From contig JAVJUA010000084.1 of assembly GCA_040219935.1 (NCBI GenBank), positions 124,001 to 188,000 of the forward strand: 64,000 bases of DNA, read 5' to 3'. This stretch comes from UBA7803 sp040219935. Lineage in GTDB: Bacteria; Pseudomonadota; Gammaproteobacteria; Pseudomonadales; Azotimanducaceae. Shown here piece by piece: positions 53,215 to 60,869 of the stretch. The first letter of the stretch is position 1; every line of letters starts with the position of its first letter. The translations under genes were made by a program, and so were the position numbers. Under the pieces are notes generated by a model. The model was not told the DNA's origin, searched no databases, and saw nothing but the letters and a program-made list of their open reading frames with translations.

Positions 53215-53997
53215 ATGACAGACGTATTGAAGTACGAAGAGCAGGATCACATCGCCGTGATCACGCTGAATCGACCTGAGGCCATGAACTCACTGAGCTA
53301 TCCGCTCTATGCGGCGCTGGAAGACGCCGTCCGAGGCTGCCAGGCCCGGGTCATGGTGATCACGGGTGCCGGCCGTGCGTTCTGCGCCGGCGACGACGTC
53401 AAGCAGATTCTCGGCAGCAAGGAGCCGGCACCGGCCGAGATGGCCGAGCGCGGCAAGCGCACCGGCGGCCTGACGCCGGCTGCGGACGCGCTCCTGTACA
53501 CCGACATCCCCGTGATCGCCGCGGTCAACGGCCCGGCGGTGGGGTGGGGCATGGAGCTGGCGCTGATGGCCGACATCCGCGTCGCCTCCGAGAAGGCGCG
53601 ATTCGGTGAGCTGTTCGTGGTGCGCGGCCTGTGCTGCGATGCGCCCGGCCTCGGCCGCCTGGCAGCCCTGGTGGGCCGGGAGCGGGCAGCGGAGCTGCTG
53701 TTCACGGGCGACATCATCGACGCCACCGCCGCCCACGCCATGGGGCTGGTGTCGCGGGTGGTGGCGGCGGACGACCTCATGCCTACCGCCATGGCGCTGG
53801 CGGCGAAGATCGCCGGCAACCCGCCGCTGGCGGTGCAGGCGCTCAAAGCCGGCCTGCGGCGTACGGTGGAGCCGGACTGGCGCGATACCGGCCGCTGGGC
53901 CATCGAGCAGATTCAGCGGCTGCGGCAGACCGAGGACTCGAAGGAAGGGGTGCAGGCGTTTCTCGAGAAGCGCCAGCCGGTGTACACGGGACGCTGA
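53215..53997 (+). CDS. Enoyl-CoA hydratase/isomerase family protein
   Basis: A 260-residue crotonase-fold protein. The oxyanion-hole motifs are GRAFCAGDDVKQ and NGPAVGWGMELALMADIRVA. The usual second catalytic Glu region (GLxPxxGG) is replaced by RGLCCDAPGLGRL, so the reaction may differ from plain hydration. It is 11 bases before a MaoC-like dehydratase, suggesting a short CoA-ester pathway. The substrate is unknown. Confidence 0.88.
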   Translation: MTDVLKYEEQDHIAVITLNRPEAMNSLSYPLYAALEDAVRGCQARVMVITGAGRAFCAGDDVKQILGSKEPAPAEMAERGKRTGGLTPAADALLYTDIPVIAAVNGPAVGWGMELALMADIRVASEKARFGELFVVRGLCCDAPGLGRLAALVGRERAAELLFTGDIIDATAAHAMGLVSRVVAADDLMPTAMALAAKIAGNPPLAVQALKAGLRRTVEPDWRDTGRWAIEQIQRLRQTEDSKEGVQAFLEKRQPVYTGR

Positions 53998-54008
53998 CGG
54001 GAGCAGGC

Positions 54009-54527
54009 ATGGTCGCAGAAGCAAAGCCGCTGGGCGGGCAACGGTATCGGGAATCCTACGGCCGCTACCTGGAGGACTTTCGGGTCGGCGACGTCTATGA
54101 GCATCGTCCCGGCCGGACGATCACCGAGACCGACAACACCTGGTTCACGCTGCTCACCATGAACCAGCATCCGCTGCACTTCGACAAGGCGTACGCGGAA
54201 GCCAGCGAGTTCGGCCGCGTGCTGGTCAACTCCTGCCTGACCCTGTCGCTGGTCACCGGCATGTCGGTGTCCGACGTCAGCCAGAAGACCGTGGCCAACC
54301 TCGGCTGGAACGACGTCAAGCTGACCGGGCCCGTGTTCGTGGGCGACACGATCTATGCGGAGTCAGAGGTGCTGTCGATCCGGGAGTCGAAGTCGCGCCC
54401 CAATCAGGGCATCGTCAGCGTCAGCAGCCGCGGGCTGAACCAGCGTGGCGAGGTGGTGATCTCCTTCGAGCGAACCATGCTGATCCCCAAGCGGGGGCAT
54501 GCGGTGGATGATCAGATCGGCTATTGA
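54009..54527 (+). CDS. MaoC-family dehydratase
   Basis: A 172-residue hot-dog fold protein. The hydratase motif region is TMNQHPLHFDKAYAEASEFG, with ALV-like continuation VNSCLTLSLVTGM. It resembles mesaconyl-CoA or (R)-specific enoyl-CoA hydratases. Start ATG 54009 follows GGAGCAGG closely and leaves 11 bases after the enoyl-CoA hydratase gene, so the two are cotranscribed. Which CoA ester they share is not clear. Confidence 0.87.
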   Translation: MVAEAKPLGGQRYRESYGRYLEDFRVGDVYEHRPGRTITETDNTWFTLLTMNQHPLHFDKAYAEASEFGRVLVNSCLTLSLVTGMSVSDVSQKTVANLGWNDVKLTGPVFVGDTIYAESEVLSIRESKSRPNQGIVSVSSRGLNQRGEVVISFERTMLIPKRGHAVDDQIGY

Positions 54528-54550
54528 CGGCGAGGCGGCGGGGGCGCGGA

Positions 54551-54736
54551 TCAGGCTGCGTAGGCCTGGCCTTCCTCGAGCCGGCTTTCGATGAGCGCCT
54601 GTGCCATGTCCCGGCAGTTGCCGCAGCTGCTGCCGGCGCCGCAGTGGGCTTCGAGCTGCTCGACGTGATGAATGCCATCATCCACGGCCTTGTGAATGTC
54701 ACGGTCGGTGATGGCATGACAGACGCAGACGAACAT
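54551..54736 (-). CDS. bfd: Bacterioferritin-associated ferredoxin
   Basis: A 61-residue [2Fe-2S] protein starting MFVCVCHAITDRDI. Cluster ligands C4, C6, C38 and C41 match E. coli Bfd (SSCGNCRDM). It reduces iron in bacterioferritin to release it. It diverges from bfr, with a Fur-like box 32 bases upstream of its start, so it should be induced when iron is low. Confidence 0.94.
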   Translation of the reverse strand: MFVCVCHAITDRDIHKAVDDGIHHVEQLEAHCGAGSSCGNCRDMAQALIESRLEEGQAYAA

Positions 54737-54767
54737 GGCGGCCCCTCTTCAGCGTTGCCGGGTATTT

Positions 54768-54784
54768 AAATGCAAATCATTCTC
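54768..54784. promoter_or_regulatory. Fur-like box upstream of bfd
   Basis: The minus strand reads GAGAATGATTTGCATTT, close to the GATAATGATAATCATTATC Fur consensus. It lies 32 bases upstream of the bfd start. Confidence 0.55.
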
Positions 54785-54834
54785 GGTTGCAACCGGTACA
54801 GGTTGTCATTCGCTACTGGGTCCCGTTTCTCTTT

Positions 54835-54851
54835 GATAACGATTTTCGTTT
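54835..54851. promoter_or_regulatory. Weaker Fur-like box upstream of bfr
   Basis: GATAACGATTTTCGTTT resembles the Fur consensus in its 5' half. It is 76 bases upstream of the bfr start. Confidence 0.35.
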
Positions 54852-54926
54852 AAAAATCAGGCACTTAGATTTGATATCGGTGGTCGAGTCAGGCATCCTG
54901 TCGGCTCGTTTGGATGGAACTCAAGC

Positions 54927-55400
54927 ATGAAGACCCTCGATAAGGCCGTCATCGAATACCTCAACCGGGTGCTCAAGAACGAGCTCACCGCCATCAACCA
55001 GTACTTCCTGCATGCCAAGATGCTGGAGGACTGGGGCTTCAAGCGCCTGGCGGACAAGGAGCGGGAGGAGTCCATCGACGAGATGAAGCACGCCGACGAG
55101 CTGATGGAGCGGATCCTGTTTCTCGACGGCCTGCCCAATCTTCAGGATCTGGGCAAGCTGTACATAGGTGAAGACGTTCAGGAAATGCTCGAGTGCGACC
55201 TCAAGCTCGAAATGGAAGGCCTGCCCGTGCTGCGTGAAGCCGTGGCCCATTGCGAGAAGGTGAGCGACTACGGCAGCCGGGCGCTGTTCCAGGAGATCCT
55301 GCGTTCCGAGGAAGAGCACATCGACTGGATCGAGACCCAGCTCGGCCTCATCGACAAGACGGGGCTCGAGAACTACCTGCAGTCGCAGATGGGCGGCTGA
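54927..55400 (+). CDS. bfr: Bacterioferritin
   Basis: A 157-residue iron-storage protein. The diiron ferroxidase ligands E19, E52, H55, E95, E128 and H131 are all present, and M53 is the heme ligand (DEMKHADELM). It forms 24-subunit shells that oxidise and store iron. It diverges from bfd, the standard pairing. Its 3' end overlaps the convergent CPBP gene by 53 bases. Confidence 0.95.
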   Translation: MKTLDKAVIEYLNRVLKNELTAINQYFLHAKMLEDWGFKRLADKEREESIDEMKHADELMERILFLDGLPNLQDLGKLYIGEDVQEMLECDLKLEMEGLPVLREAVAHCEKVSDYGSRALFQEILRSEEEHIDWIETQLGLIDKTGLENYLQSQMGG

Positions 55401-56172
55401 TCCGCATCCATCGCCACGCGGCGGCGACAAGAATCGCCGCCAGCGCTGCCTCCACACCGAGCGCGATCACCGGGTTTGCGTCCGGCAGGAGTTCCCGGGC
55501 GACGTTTCCTCCCGCGTGGTAGAGCACGGCACCGAAGGCCACGCGGCCCAGCCGGTTGTACAGCCAGCCGTAGACGGGTGACCCGACCACCAGCGCGAGC
55601 ATGAAGGCCCAGAATGCCGCAGTGCCCAGACCCAGTCCGGCCTGATAGGTGCCCGGCACGAAGAACAGTGGCAGATGCCACGCTGCCCAGAACAAGCCGA
55701 TCAGCAGGCTGGCGGTGACCACGCTGCAGCGGCGCTGCAGCCCCTCCTGGGCGTAACCTCGCCAGCCGGGTTCCTCCAGCGCGCCGAACACCGCGCCGAT
55801 AATGAGAAACGTGGTGGGTCCGGCGGCGACCCCGGCAAGGTCCGCGGCGGGATCCAGAACGACCGGACCCAGGGCGACGCAGCCGATCAGGGCGATGATG
55901 ACCAGGTATCCCCGCGCGGACAGCGTCCGCGGGTCGAGACAGCGAACGAGGAAAGCCGTCCAGCTTCGATCCAGCGCAGCGTCCCAGTAGCCGCGGGAGA
56001 CAAGAACGCTCGCCACGATGACCGGACCGAGACCGCCGCAGATCAGCAGCACGAGGCCTGCTGGGTCGGTCGCCGATTGCCCGCTCAGCGCGGCGAGGCC
56101 GATCAGCGTCCAGGTCCAGCCCAGTGCCCCGAACAGGAACAACCAGGGCGCTGGGCCGCGCCCGTGGCTCAT
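55348..56172 (-). CDS. CPBP-family intramembrane metalloprotease
   Basis: A 274-residue membrane protein with about eight spans. The Abi/CPBP motifs are GALEEPGWRGYAQEGL (EExxxR site), AAWHLPLFF and LYHAGGNVA. The family includes CAAX-type peptidases and immunity proteins. The substrate is unknown. ATG 56172 overlaps the esterase stop by one base, so it is probably cotranscribed with the esterase. Confidence 0.87.
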   Translation of the reverse strand: MSHGRGPAPWLFLFGALGWTWTLIGLAALSGQSATDPAGLVLLICGGLGPVIVASVLVSRGYWDAALDRSWTAFLVRCLDPRTLSARGYLVIIALIGCVALGPVVLDPAADLAGVAAGPTTFLIIGAVFGALEEPGWRGYAQEGLQRRCSVVTASLLIGLFWAAWHLPLFFVPGTYQAGLGLGTAAFWAFMLALVVGSPVYGWLYNRLGRVAFGAVLYHAGGNVARELLPDANPVIALGVEAALAAILVAAAWRWMRISRPSATAGSSRAPSCR

Positions 56173-57644
56173 CAGCGCATGCCGTCCCACGCCTGGCGCT
56201 CGGCGCCGTCCGGGTCGTCCACCACGCCGCTCACCGTGTCGAAGCGCATGGTGGGGCGGCGCGTCAGGTCATAGCCCGGCCAGCCCGGGTCGCCGTCGCG
56301 AATGAAATCGATCCAGGCCCGGTGCATGCGGTTCGCCAGCGCCTGCGGGCGCTCGCCCGGGCCCAGAAAGACATCGACGCCGGGCCGGTCGAGGTTGTCG
56401 AAGACGAAGGGAATCTCCAGCGCGTGGGTTGCCCCCAGACGGCCTTCGAACGCGCGCGAAGACCAGCAGAACCAGTACAGCCAGCTCGGCGCCGCCCCGG
56501 TGTCGGCCCGCGCTTCCAGCATGCGGATCACGGGAATGCGGAACATGTGGTCGGTGGTCAGGGCGATGGTCAGCGCCTCGACGCCGGCGCCGGGCCGGTG
56601 CGCCCGGTAGGCGGCCAGCGGCCGCTCGGCGCCGTAGCGCCCGGCCAGGCGGGCGAGGCGTTCTTCGTCCACGTCGCCATACCCCCAGAGCGTGGTCTCG
56701 TCGCGGTTGGTTCCCGCCAGCAGCGGCACCGAAGACCCCGCACCCTGGCGGATGGCCGTGATGGGTGACTCCGGCACGACGCTGTTTCCCTCCACGGGGT
56801 AGAAGGGGGCGACGGGCACGCCCAGAGCGTCCAGGGCGCCGGCGCCGTCACCGATGGCATCGATGATGCGGTTCTGGGCATCGAGCAACGCCTGCGGGGG
56901 CAGCCCCTGCAGCCCCTCGGCGCTGTCGACGCCCACCGCTTCCAGGAGCCGCTCGGCCACCTGTCGGCCCGCGGCGGGGGGCAGGGTGTGATGCGCGCCG
57001 CCGCTCTGGGCGATGGCGGCCCGGAACAGGCCCCGGGCCAGCGGGCTGGCAAGCAGGGTGCAGACGCTGAACGCGCCCGCCGACTCGCCGGCGATGGTGA
57101 CGCGGCTGGGGTCGCCGCCGAAGCGGGCAATGTTGTCCTGAACCCAGCGCAAGGCGGTGATCTGATCCAGCAGCCCGACGGCGCCGGAGTCGGCGAACGC
57201 GCCGCCGAAGGCCGACAGGTCGGTAAAGCCGAAGGCGCCCAGCCGGTAGTTGATGCTGACCACCACCATGTCGCCGCGGGCGGCGAAGCGGGCGCCGTTG
57301 TACCAGGGAATGGCGCCCTGGCCGTTGCGGTAGCCGCCGCCGTGAATCCAGAACAGCACCGGCCGGCCGGCGTCGTCGGCGGCCGGGGTGCTGATGTTGA
57401 GGTACAGGCAGTCTTCGTCCCAGCGCACGGCGGCGCTGGCGGTGAGGCCGCCGCTGGGCGTCTGCGGCGCGGCGGGCGCGAAGCGGGTCGCCGGGCGGAC
57501 CTCGCGCCACGGCTCCGCTGCCGTCGCCGGCCGGAAGCGGCCGGTTCCGATGGGTGGTGCGGCGTAGGGCACGCCGGCGAACAGCAGCACGCCGTCCTTG
57601 TCGCGGCCCTGGACGGGTCCGCTGGTGGTCTCGACGATGGTCAT
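56172..57644 (-). CDS. Type B carboxylesterase/lipase family protein
   Basis: A 490-residue alpha/beta hydrolase. The oxyanion motif HGGG is at residues 101-104, and the nucleophile Ser188 is in VTIAGESAGAFSV. WDEDCLYLNI is the second family signature. There is no signal peptide, so it is a cytoplasmic esterase. It could act on ester-containing substrates brought in by the nearby TRAP transporter, but that is only context. Confidence 0.92.
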   Translation of the reverse strand: MTIVETTSGPVQGRDKDGVLLFAGVPYAAPPIGTGRFRPATAAEPWREVRPATRFAPAAPQTPSGGLTASAAVRWDEDCLYLNISTPAADDAGRPVLFWIHGGGYRNGQGAIPWYNGARFAARGDMVVVSINYRLGAFGFTDLSAFGGAFADSGAVGLLDQITALRWVQDNIARFGGDPSRVTIAGESAGAFSVCTLLASPLARGLFRAAIAQSGGAHHTLPPAAGRQVAERLLEAVGVDSAEGLQGLPPQALLDAQNRIIDAIGDGAGALDALGVPVAPFYPVEGNSVVPESPITAIRQGAGSSVPLLAGTNRDETTLWGYGDVDEERLARLAGRYGAERPLAAYRAHRPGAGVEALTIALTTDHMFRIPVIRMLEARADTGAAPSWLYWFCWSSRAFEGRLGATHALEIPFVFDNLDRPGVDVFLGPGERPQALANRMHRAWIDFIRDGDPGWPGYDLTRRPTMRFDTVSGVVDDPDGAERQAWDGMR

Positions 57645-57753
57645 GATTCCGCTCCCGGAGCCCCAGCCCCGAAGCCTACCGCGACCATCGCCCCCACGCA
57701 TCCTCGGTACTCTACAATGGCGCCGGTGCGCCGGAGGTTACGGAGGGGACAGC

Positions 57754-58947
57754 GTGGCAGGGTATCGGCTCGGAGCATGGCGTTTGCTGTGGCGCGCGTT
57801 GCTACTGCTGGTGGCGGCGCCGGCGACGGCCGCCGAGACGCCGGCAGTGGATCGGCAGGCGTTGCCTCGCACCATGGCGTGGACCGCCTACAACCTCGGC
57901 ACCACCGGCTACAACCAGGCCGTCGCCATCGGCAAGGTGCTGAAGGACCACTACGGCGTCACCCTGCGCGTGCTGCCGGGCAAGAACGACGTCTCCCGGC
58001 TGCTGCCGCTGGTGCGGGGGCGGGTGCAGTTCTCCGCCAACGGCGTGGCCACCGTATTCGCTCAGGAGGGCGTGTTCCAGTTCGCTGATCCGAGCTGGGG
58101 GCCGTTGCCGCTGCGGCTGGTGCTGAGCTCCAACGGCGACAGCAATCAGGCCCTGGCGGTGGCGGCCGACACGGGCATCACCAGGTTCTCCGAGCTGCGC
58201 GGGCGCCGCGTGCCCTATGTGCGCGGCGCGCCGTCGCTGAACGTGTCCACGGAGGCCCTGCTGGCCTGTGGCGGGCTCACCTGGGACGATGTCGAGCGCG
58301 TCGACTTCCCCGGCTACGACGCCATGTGGACCGGCATCGTCAACGGACAGGTGGACGCGGCCTACGCCACCACCGTGTCCGGTCCCACCCGCCGCCTCGA
58401 GGCATCGCCGCGCGGCATCTTCTGGCCGCCGGTGCCCCATGGCGATGCCGCGTGCTGGGCCCGGGTTCGGCAGATTGCCCCCTACTTCACGCCGCACCTG
58501 GCCACCCGGGGCGCCGGCATCTCCGCCGCCGAACCGCACGAGGGCGCGACCTATCCCTATCCGCTGCTGATCGCGCTGGCGGATGCCGACCCGCAGGTGG
58601 TGCAGGCGCTGGCGGCGGTGATCATCCGGCACTACGACGACTACCGGCAGGCCGACCCCGGCGCCGTGGGTTGGGCGCTGGAGCGTCAGCTCTTCGACTG
58701 GGTGGTGCCCTACCACGAAGGCACCGTGGCGCTGTTTCGGCAGCTCGGAGTCTGGAACGATGTGCGCGAGGCCCACAACCAGGAACTGCTGCGGCGGCAG
58801 ACGGTGCTTCTCGAGACCTGGGAGCGCGTGCGCGCCGGCAGCCACGCCTCGGATGAGGCGTTCACCGACGCCTGGCTGCGGGCGCGCACCGATGCCCTGG
58901 TCGCGGCCGGCCTCGATCCCATCTGGACCGCGGCGGGCTCGCTCTGA
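57754..58947 (+). CDS. TAXI-family TRAP transporter solute-binding protein
   Basis: A 397-residue exported protein. The signal peptide (WRLLWRALLLLVAAPATA) is followed by a TAXI domain: NLGTTGYNQAVAIGKVLKD, SRLLPLVRGRVQFSANG and RGRRVPYVRGAPSLN. It binds an organic-acid-like ligand in the periplasm for the fused permease encoded next. GTG start with a strong GGAGGGG site. No small 4-TM gene intervenes, in keeping with the fused permease. Confidence 0.9.
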   Translation: MAGYRLGAWRLLWRALLLLVAAPATAAETPAVDRQALPRTMAWTAYNLGTTGYNQAVAIGKVLKDHYGVTLRVLPGKNDVSRLLPLVRGRVQFSANGVATVFAQEGVFQFADPSWGPLPLRLVLSSNGDSNQALAVAADTGITRFSELRGRRVPYVRGAPSLNVSTEALLACGGLTWDDVERVDFPGYDAMWTGIVNGQVDAAYATTVSGPTRRLEASPRGIFWPPVPHGDAACWARVRQIAPYFTPHLATRGAGISAAEPHEGATYPYPLLIALADADPQVVQALAAVIIRHYDDYRQADPGAVGWALERQLFDWVVPYHEGTVALFRQLGVWNDVREAHNQELLRRQTVLLETWERVRAGSHASDEAFTDAWLRARTDALVAAGLDPIWTAAGSL

Positions 58948-60869
58948 GCGTCACCGGGCAGCCTGCCGCCGGGCCTGCGCCGGCGTTCCTGCGCTACCTG
59001 GTAGCTGCGGCGGCCGCCGCGGCGCTGGTGGTCGCCATGGACACGCTGCGCCTGTTCGGCGACGACCCGCTGCTGGACGCTTGGGTGCAGCTCGAGACCC
59101 ATTATTATTTTCTGCTGCTGGCGCTGCTGCTGCCGCTGGCCTTTCTGGTGTTTCCGCGCTGGCGGCCGCTGGACGTGACGCTGGCGCTCGGCGTGGTCGG
59201 CTGCTGCGCGTACTTCTTCGTGCACGCTCTCGACATCGTCGACCTCGGCTGGGAGTTCGGCGCGCCGCCCGTGGCCACGGCCCTGGCGCTGGCCTTGTGG
59301 GCGATGCTGCTGGAAGCGGTGCGGCGCGCCGGCGGCTGGGCGCTGTTCGTCATCACCCTGACGTTCTCTCTGATGCCGCTGGTGGCAGATAGCCTGCCGG
59401 GGCCGTTCGCCGGCATGCCATCGAACTGGTCGCAGACGGCGGCCTATCACGTGCTCAGCATCGAGAGCCTGTTCGGCCTGCCGTTTCGCGCGTTTGCCGA
59501 GCTGGTGATCGGCTTCGTCATGTTCGGGCTGGCGCTGCAGCACACGGGCGGCGGCCGCTTCTTCCTCGACCTTGCGTTCGCGCTGCTGGGCCACGTGCGC
59601 GGCGGCGCCGCCAAGGTGTCCATCGTCTCCAGCGGGCTGATGGGGTCCATGAGTGGCAGCGTGGTCACCAACGTGCTCACCACCGGCCAGATCACTATTC
59701 CCGCCATGACGGCCACCGGCATGCGCCGGGAAGTGGCCGGCGGTGTGGAGGCCTGCGCCTCCACGGGCGGCGTGCTGCTGCCGCCCATCATGGGGTCGAC
59801 GGCCTTCGTGATGGCGACCTTTCTAGAGGTGCCGTACTACCAGGTGGCGCTGGCGGCCGCCGTGCCGTCGCTGCTCTACTTCGCCGGCCTGTTCCTGCAG
59901 GTGGACGCCCATGCCGCGGCCAAGGGTCTGGCCGGGCTCGACCGCGCCGACCTGCCGCGGGTGCGGCGCACGTTGCTGGACGGCTGGTACTACCTGGGCG
60001 CGTTCGTGGTGCTGGTGGTGCTGCTGGTGGTGCTGCAGCGGGAATCGGTCGCTCCCTACCTCGCCACCGCCGCGCTGCTGCTGCTCAATCAGTTTTCCCG
60101 GCGGCATCGCTGGCGACTGCGCGAAGTCGTCGATTTCCTGTTCGCGGCCGGCCGACTGCTGGCCGAGCTGGTGGCCGTGCTCGCCGGCGTCGGCCTGATC
60201 GTCGGCGCGCTGTCCATGACGGGTCTCGCCGGCACCCTGGTGAACGACCTCCTGTATCTGGCCGGCGACTCGATCTGGCTGCTGCTGCTGATGGGTGCGC
60301 TCACCAGCTTCGTGCTCGGCATCGGCATGACGGTGACCGCCGCGTACATCTTTCTCGCCATCGTGCTGGCTCCGGCGCTGATCCAGGGCGGTCTCGACCC
60401 CATGGCCGTGCACCTGTTCATCCTCTACTGGGGCATGCTGTCGTTCATCACCCCGCCGGTGGCGCTCGGCGCCTACGCGGCTGCCTCCATCGCCCAGGCC
60501 CGGCCGCTGGCCACCGGCCTCGCGGCCATGCGCCTTGGCAGCATCATCTACTTCATTCCGTTCATGTTCGTGCTGAACCCGGCGCTGATCCTGAACGGCG
60601 ACGCCTGGGCCGTGGTCGCCGGGGTGCTGGAAGCGCTGGCCGGCATCCTGCTGCTGGTGTGGGGCCTGCAGGGCTGGGTGCCCTGGCTCGGCAGCGGCTG
60701 GAACGCGCTGCAGCGCCTGCTGCTGGCCGTCGGCGGCGTGCTGGTGGCTATGCCGCCGCTGCTGCCGGCGATCACCGGCTCCGGCCGGGCGTCTCAGATC
60801 GTCCTCGGCCTGGCGCTGGCGGCGGTGGCCGTGGTGCCGCGGCTCAGGGCGCCGCGGGCCGCGGCGTGA
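58944..60869 (+). CDS. TRAP transporter fused 4TM/12TM permease
   Basis: A permease of about 640 residues with many membrane spans. DctM-type motifs include SSGLMGSMSGSVVTNV and STGGVLLPPIMGSTAFVMA. The start is unusual: the first span (FLRYLVAAAAAAALVVAMD) begins before any ATG, GTG or TTG after the previous stop. The CTG at 58944 overlaps the upstream TGA (CTGA) and would give a complete first helix. GTG 59019 or ATG 59028 would start inside it. A sequencing error or a CTG start are both possible. Confidence 0.8.
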   Translation: MSVTGQPAAGPAPAFLRYLVAAAAAAALVVAMDTLRLFGDDPLLDAWVQLETHYYFLLLALLLPLAFLVFPRWRPLDVTLALGVVGCCAYFFVHALDIVDLGWEFGAPPVATALALALWAMLLEAVRRAGGWALFVITLTFSLMPLVADSLPGPFAGMPSNWSQTAAYHVLSIESLFGLPFRAFAELVIGFVMFGLALQHTGGGRFFLDLAFALLGHVRGGAAKVSIVSSGLMGSMSGSVVTNVLTTGQITIPAMTATGMRREVAGGVEACASTGGVLLPPIMGSTAFVMATFLEVPYYQVALAAAVPSLLYFAGLFLQVDAHAAAKGLAGLDRADLPRVRRTLLDGWYYLGAFVVLVVLLVVLQRESVAPYLATAALLLLNQFSRRHRWRLREVVDFLFAAGRLLAELVAVLAGVGLIVGALSMTGLAGTLVNDLLYLAGDSIWLLLLMGALTSFVLGIGMTVTAAYIFLAIVLAPALIQGGLDPMAVHLFILYWGMLSFITPPVALGAYAAASIAQARPLATGLAAMRLGSIIYFIPFMFVLNPALILNGDAWAVVAGVLEALAGILLLVWGLQGWVPWLGSGWNALQRLLLAVGGVLVAMPPLLPAITGSGRASQIVLGLALAAVAVVPRLRAPRAAA

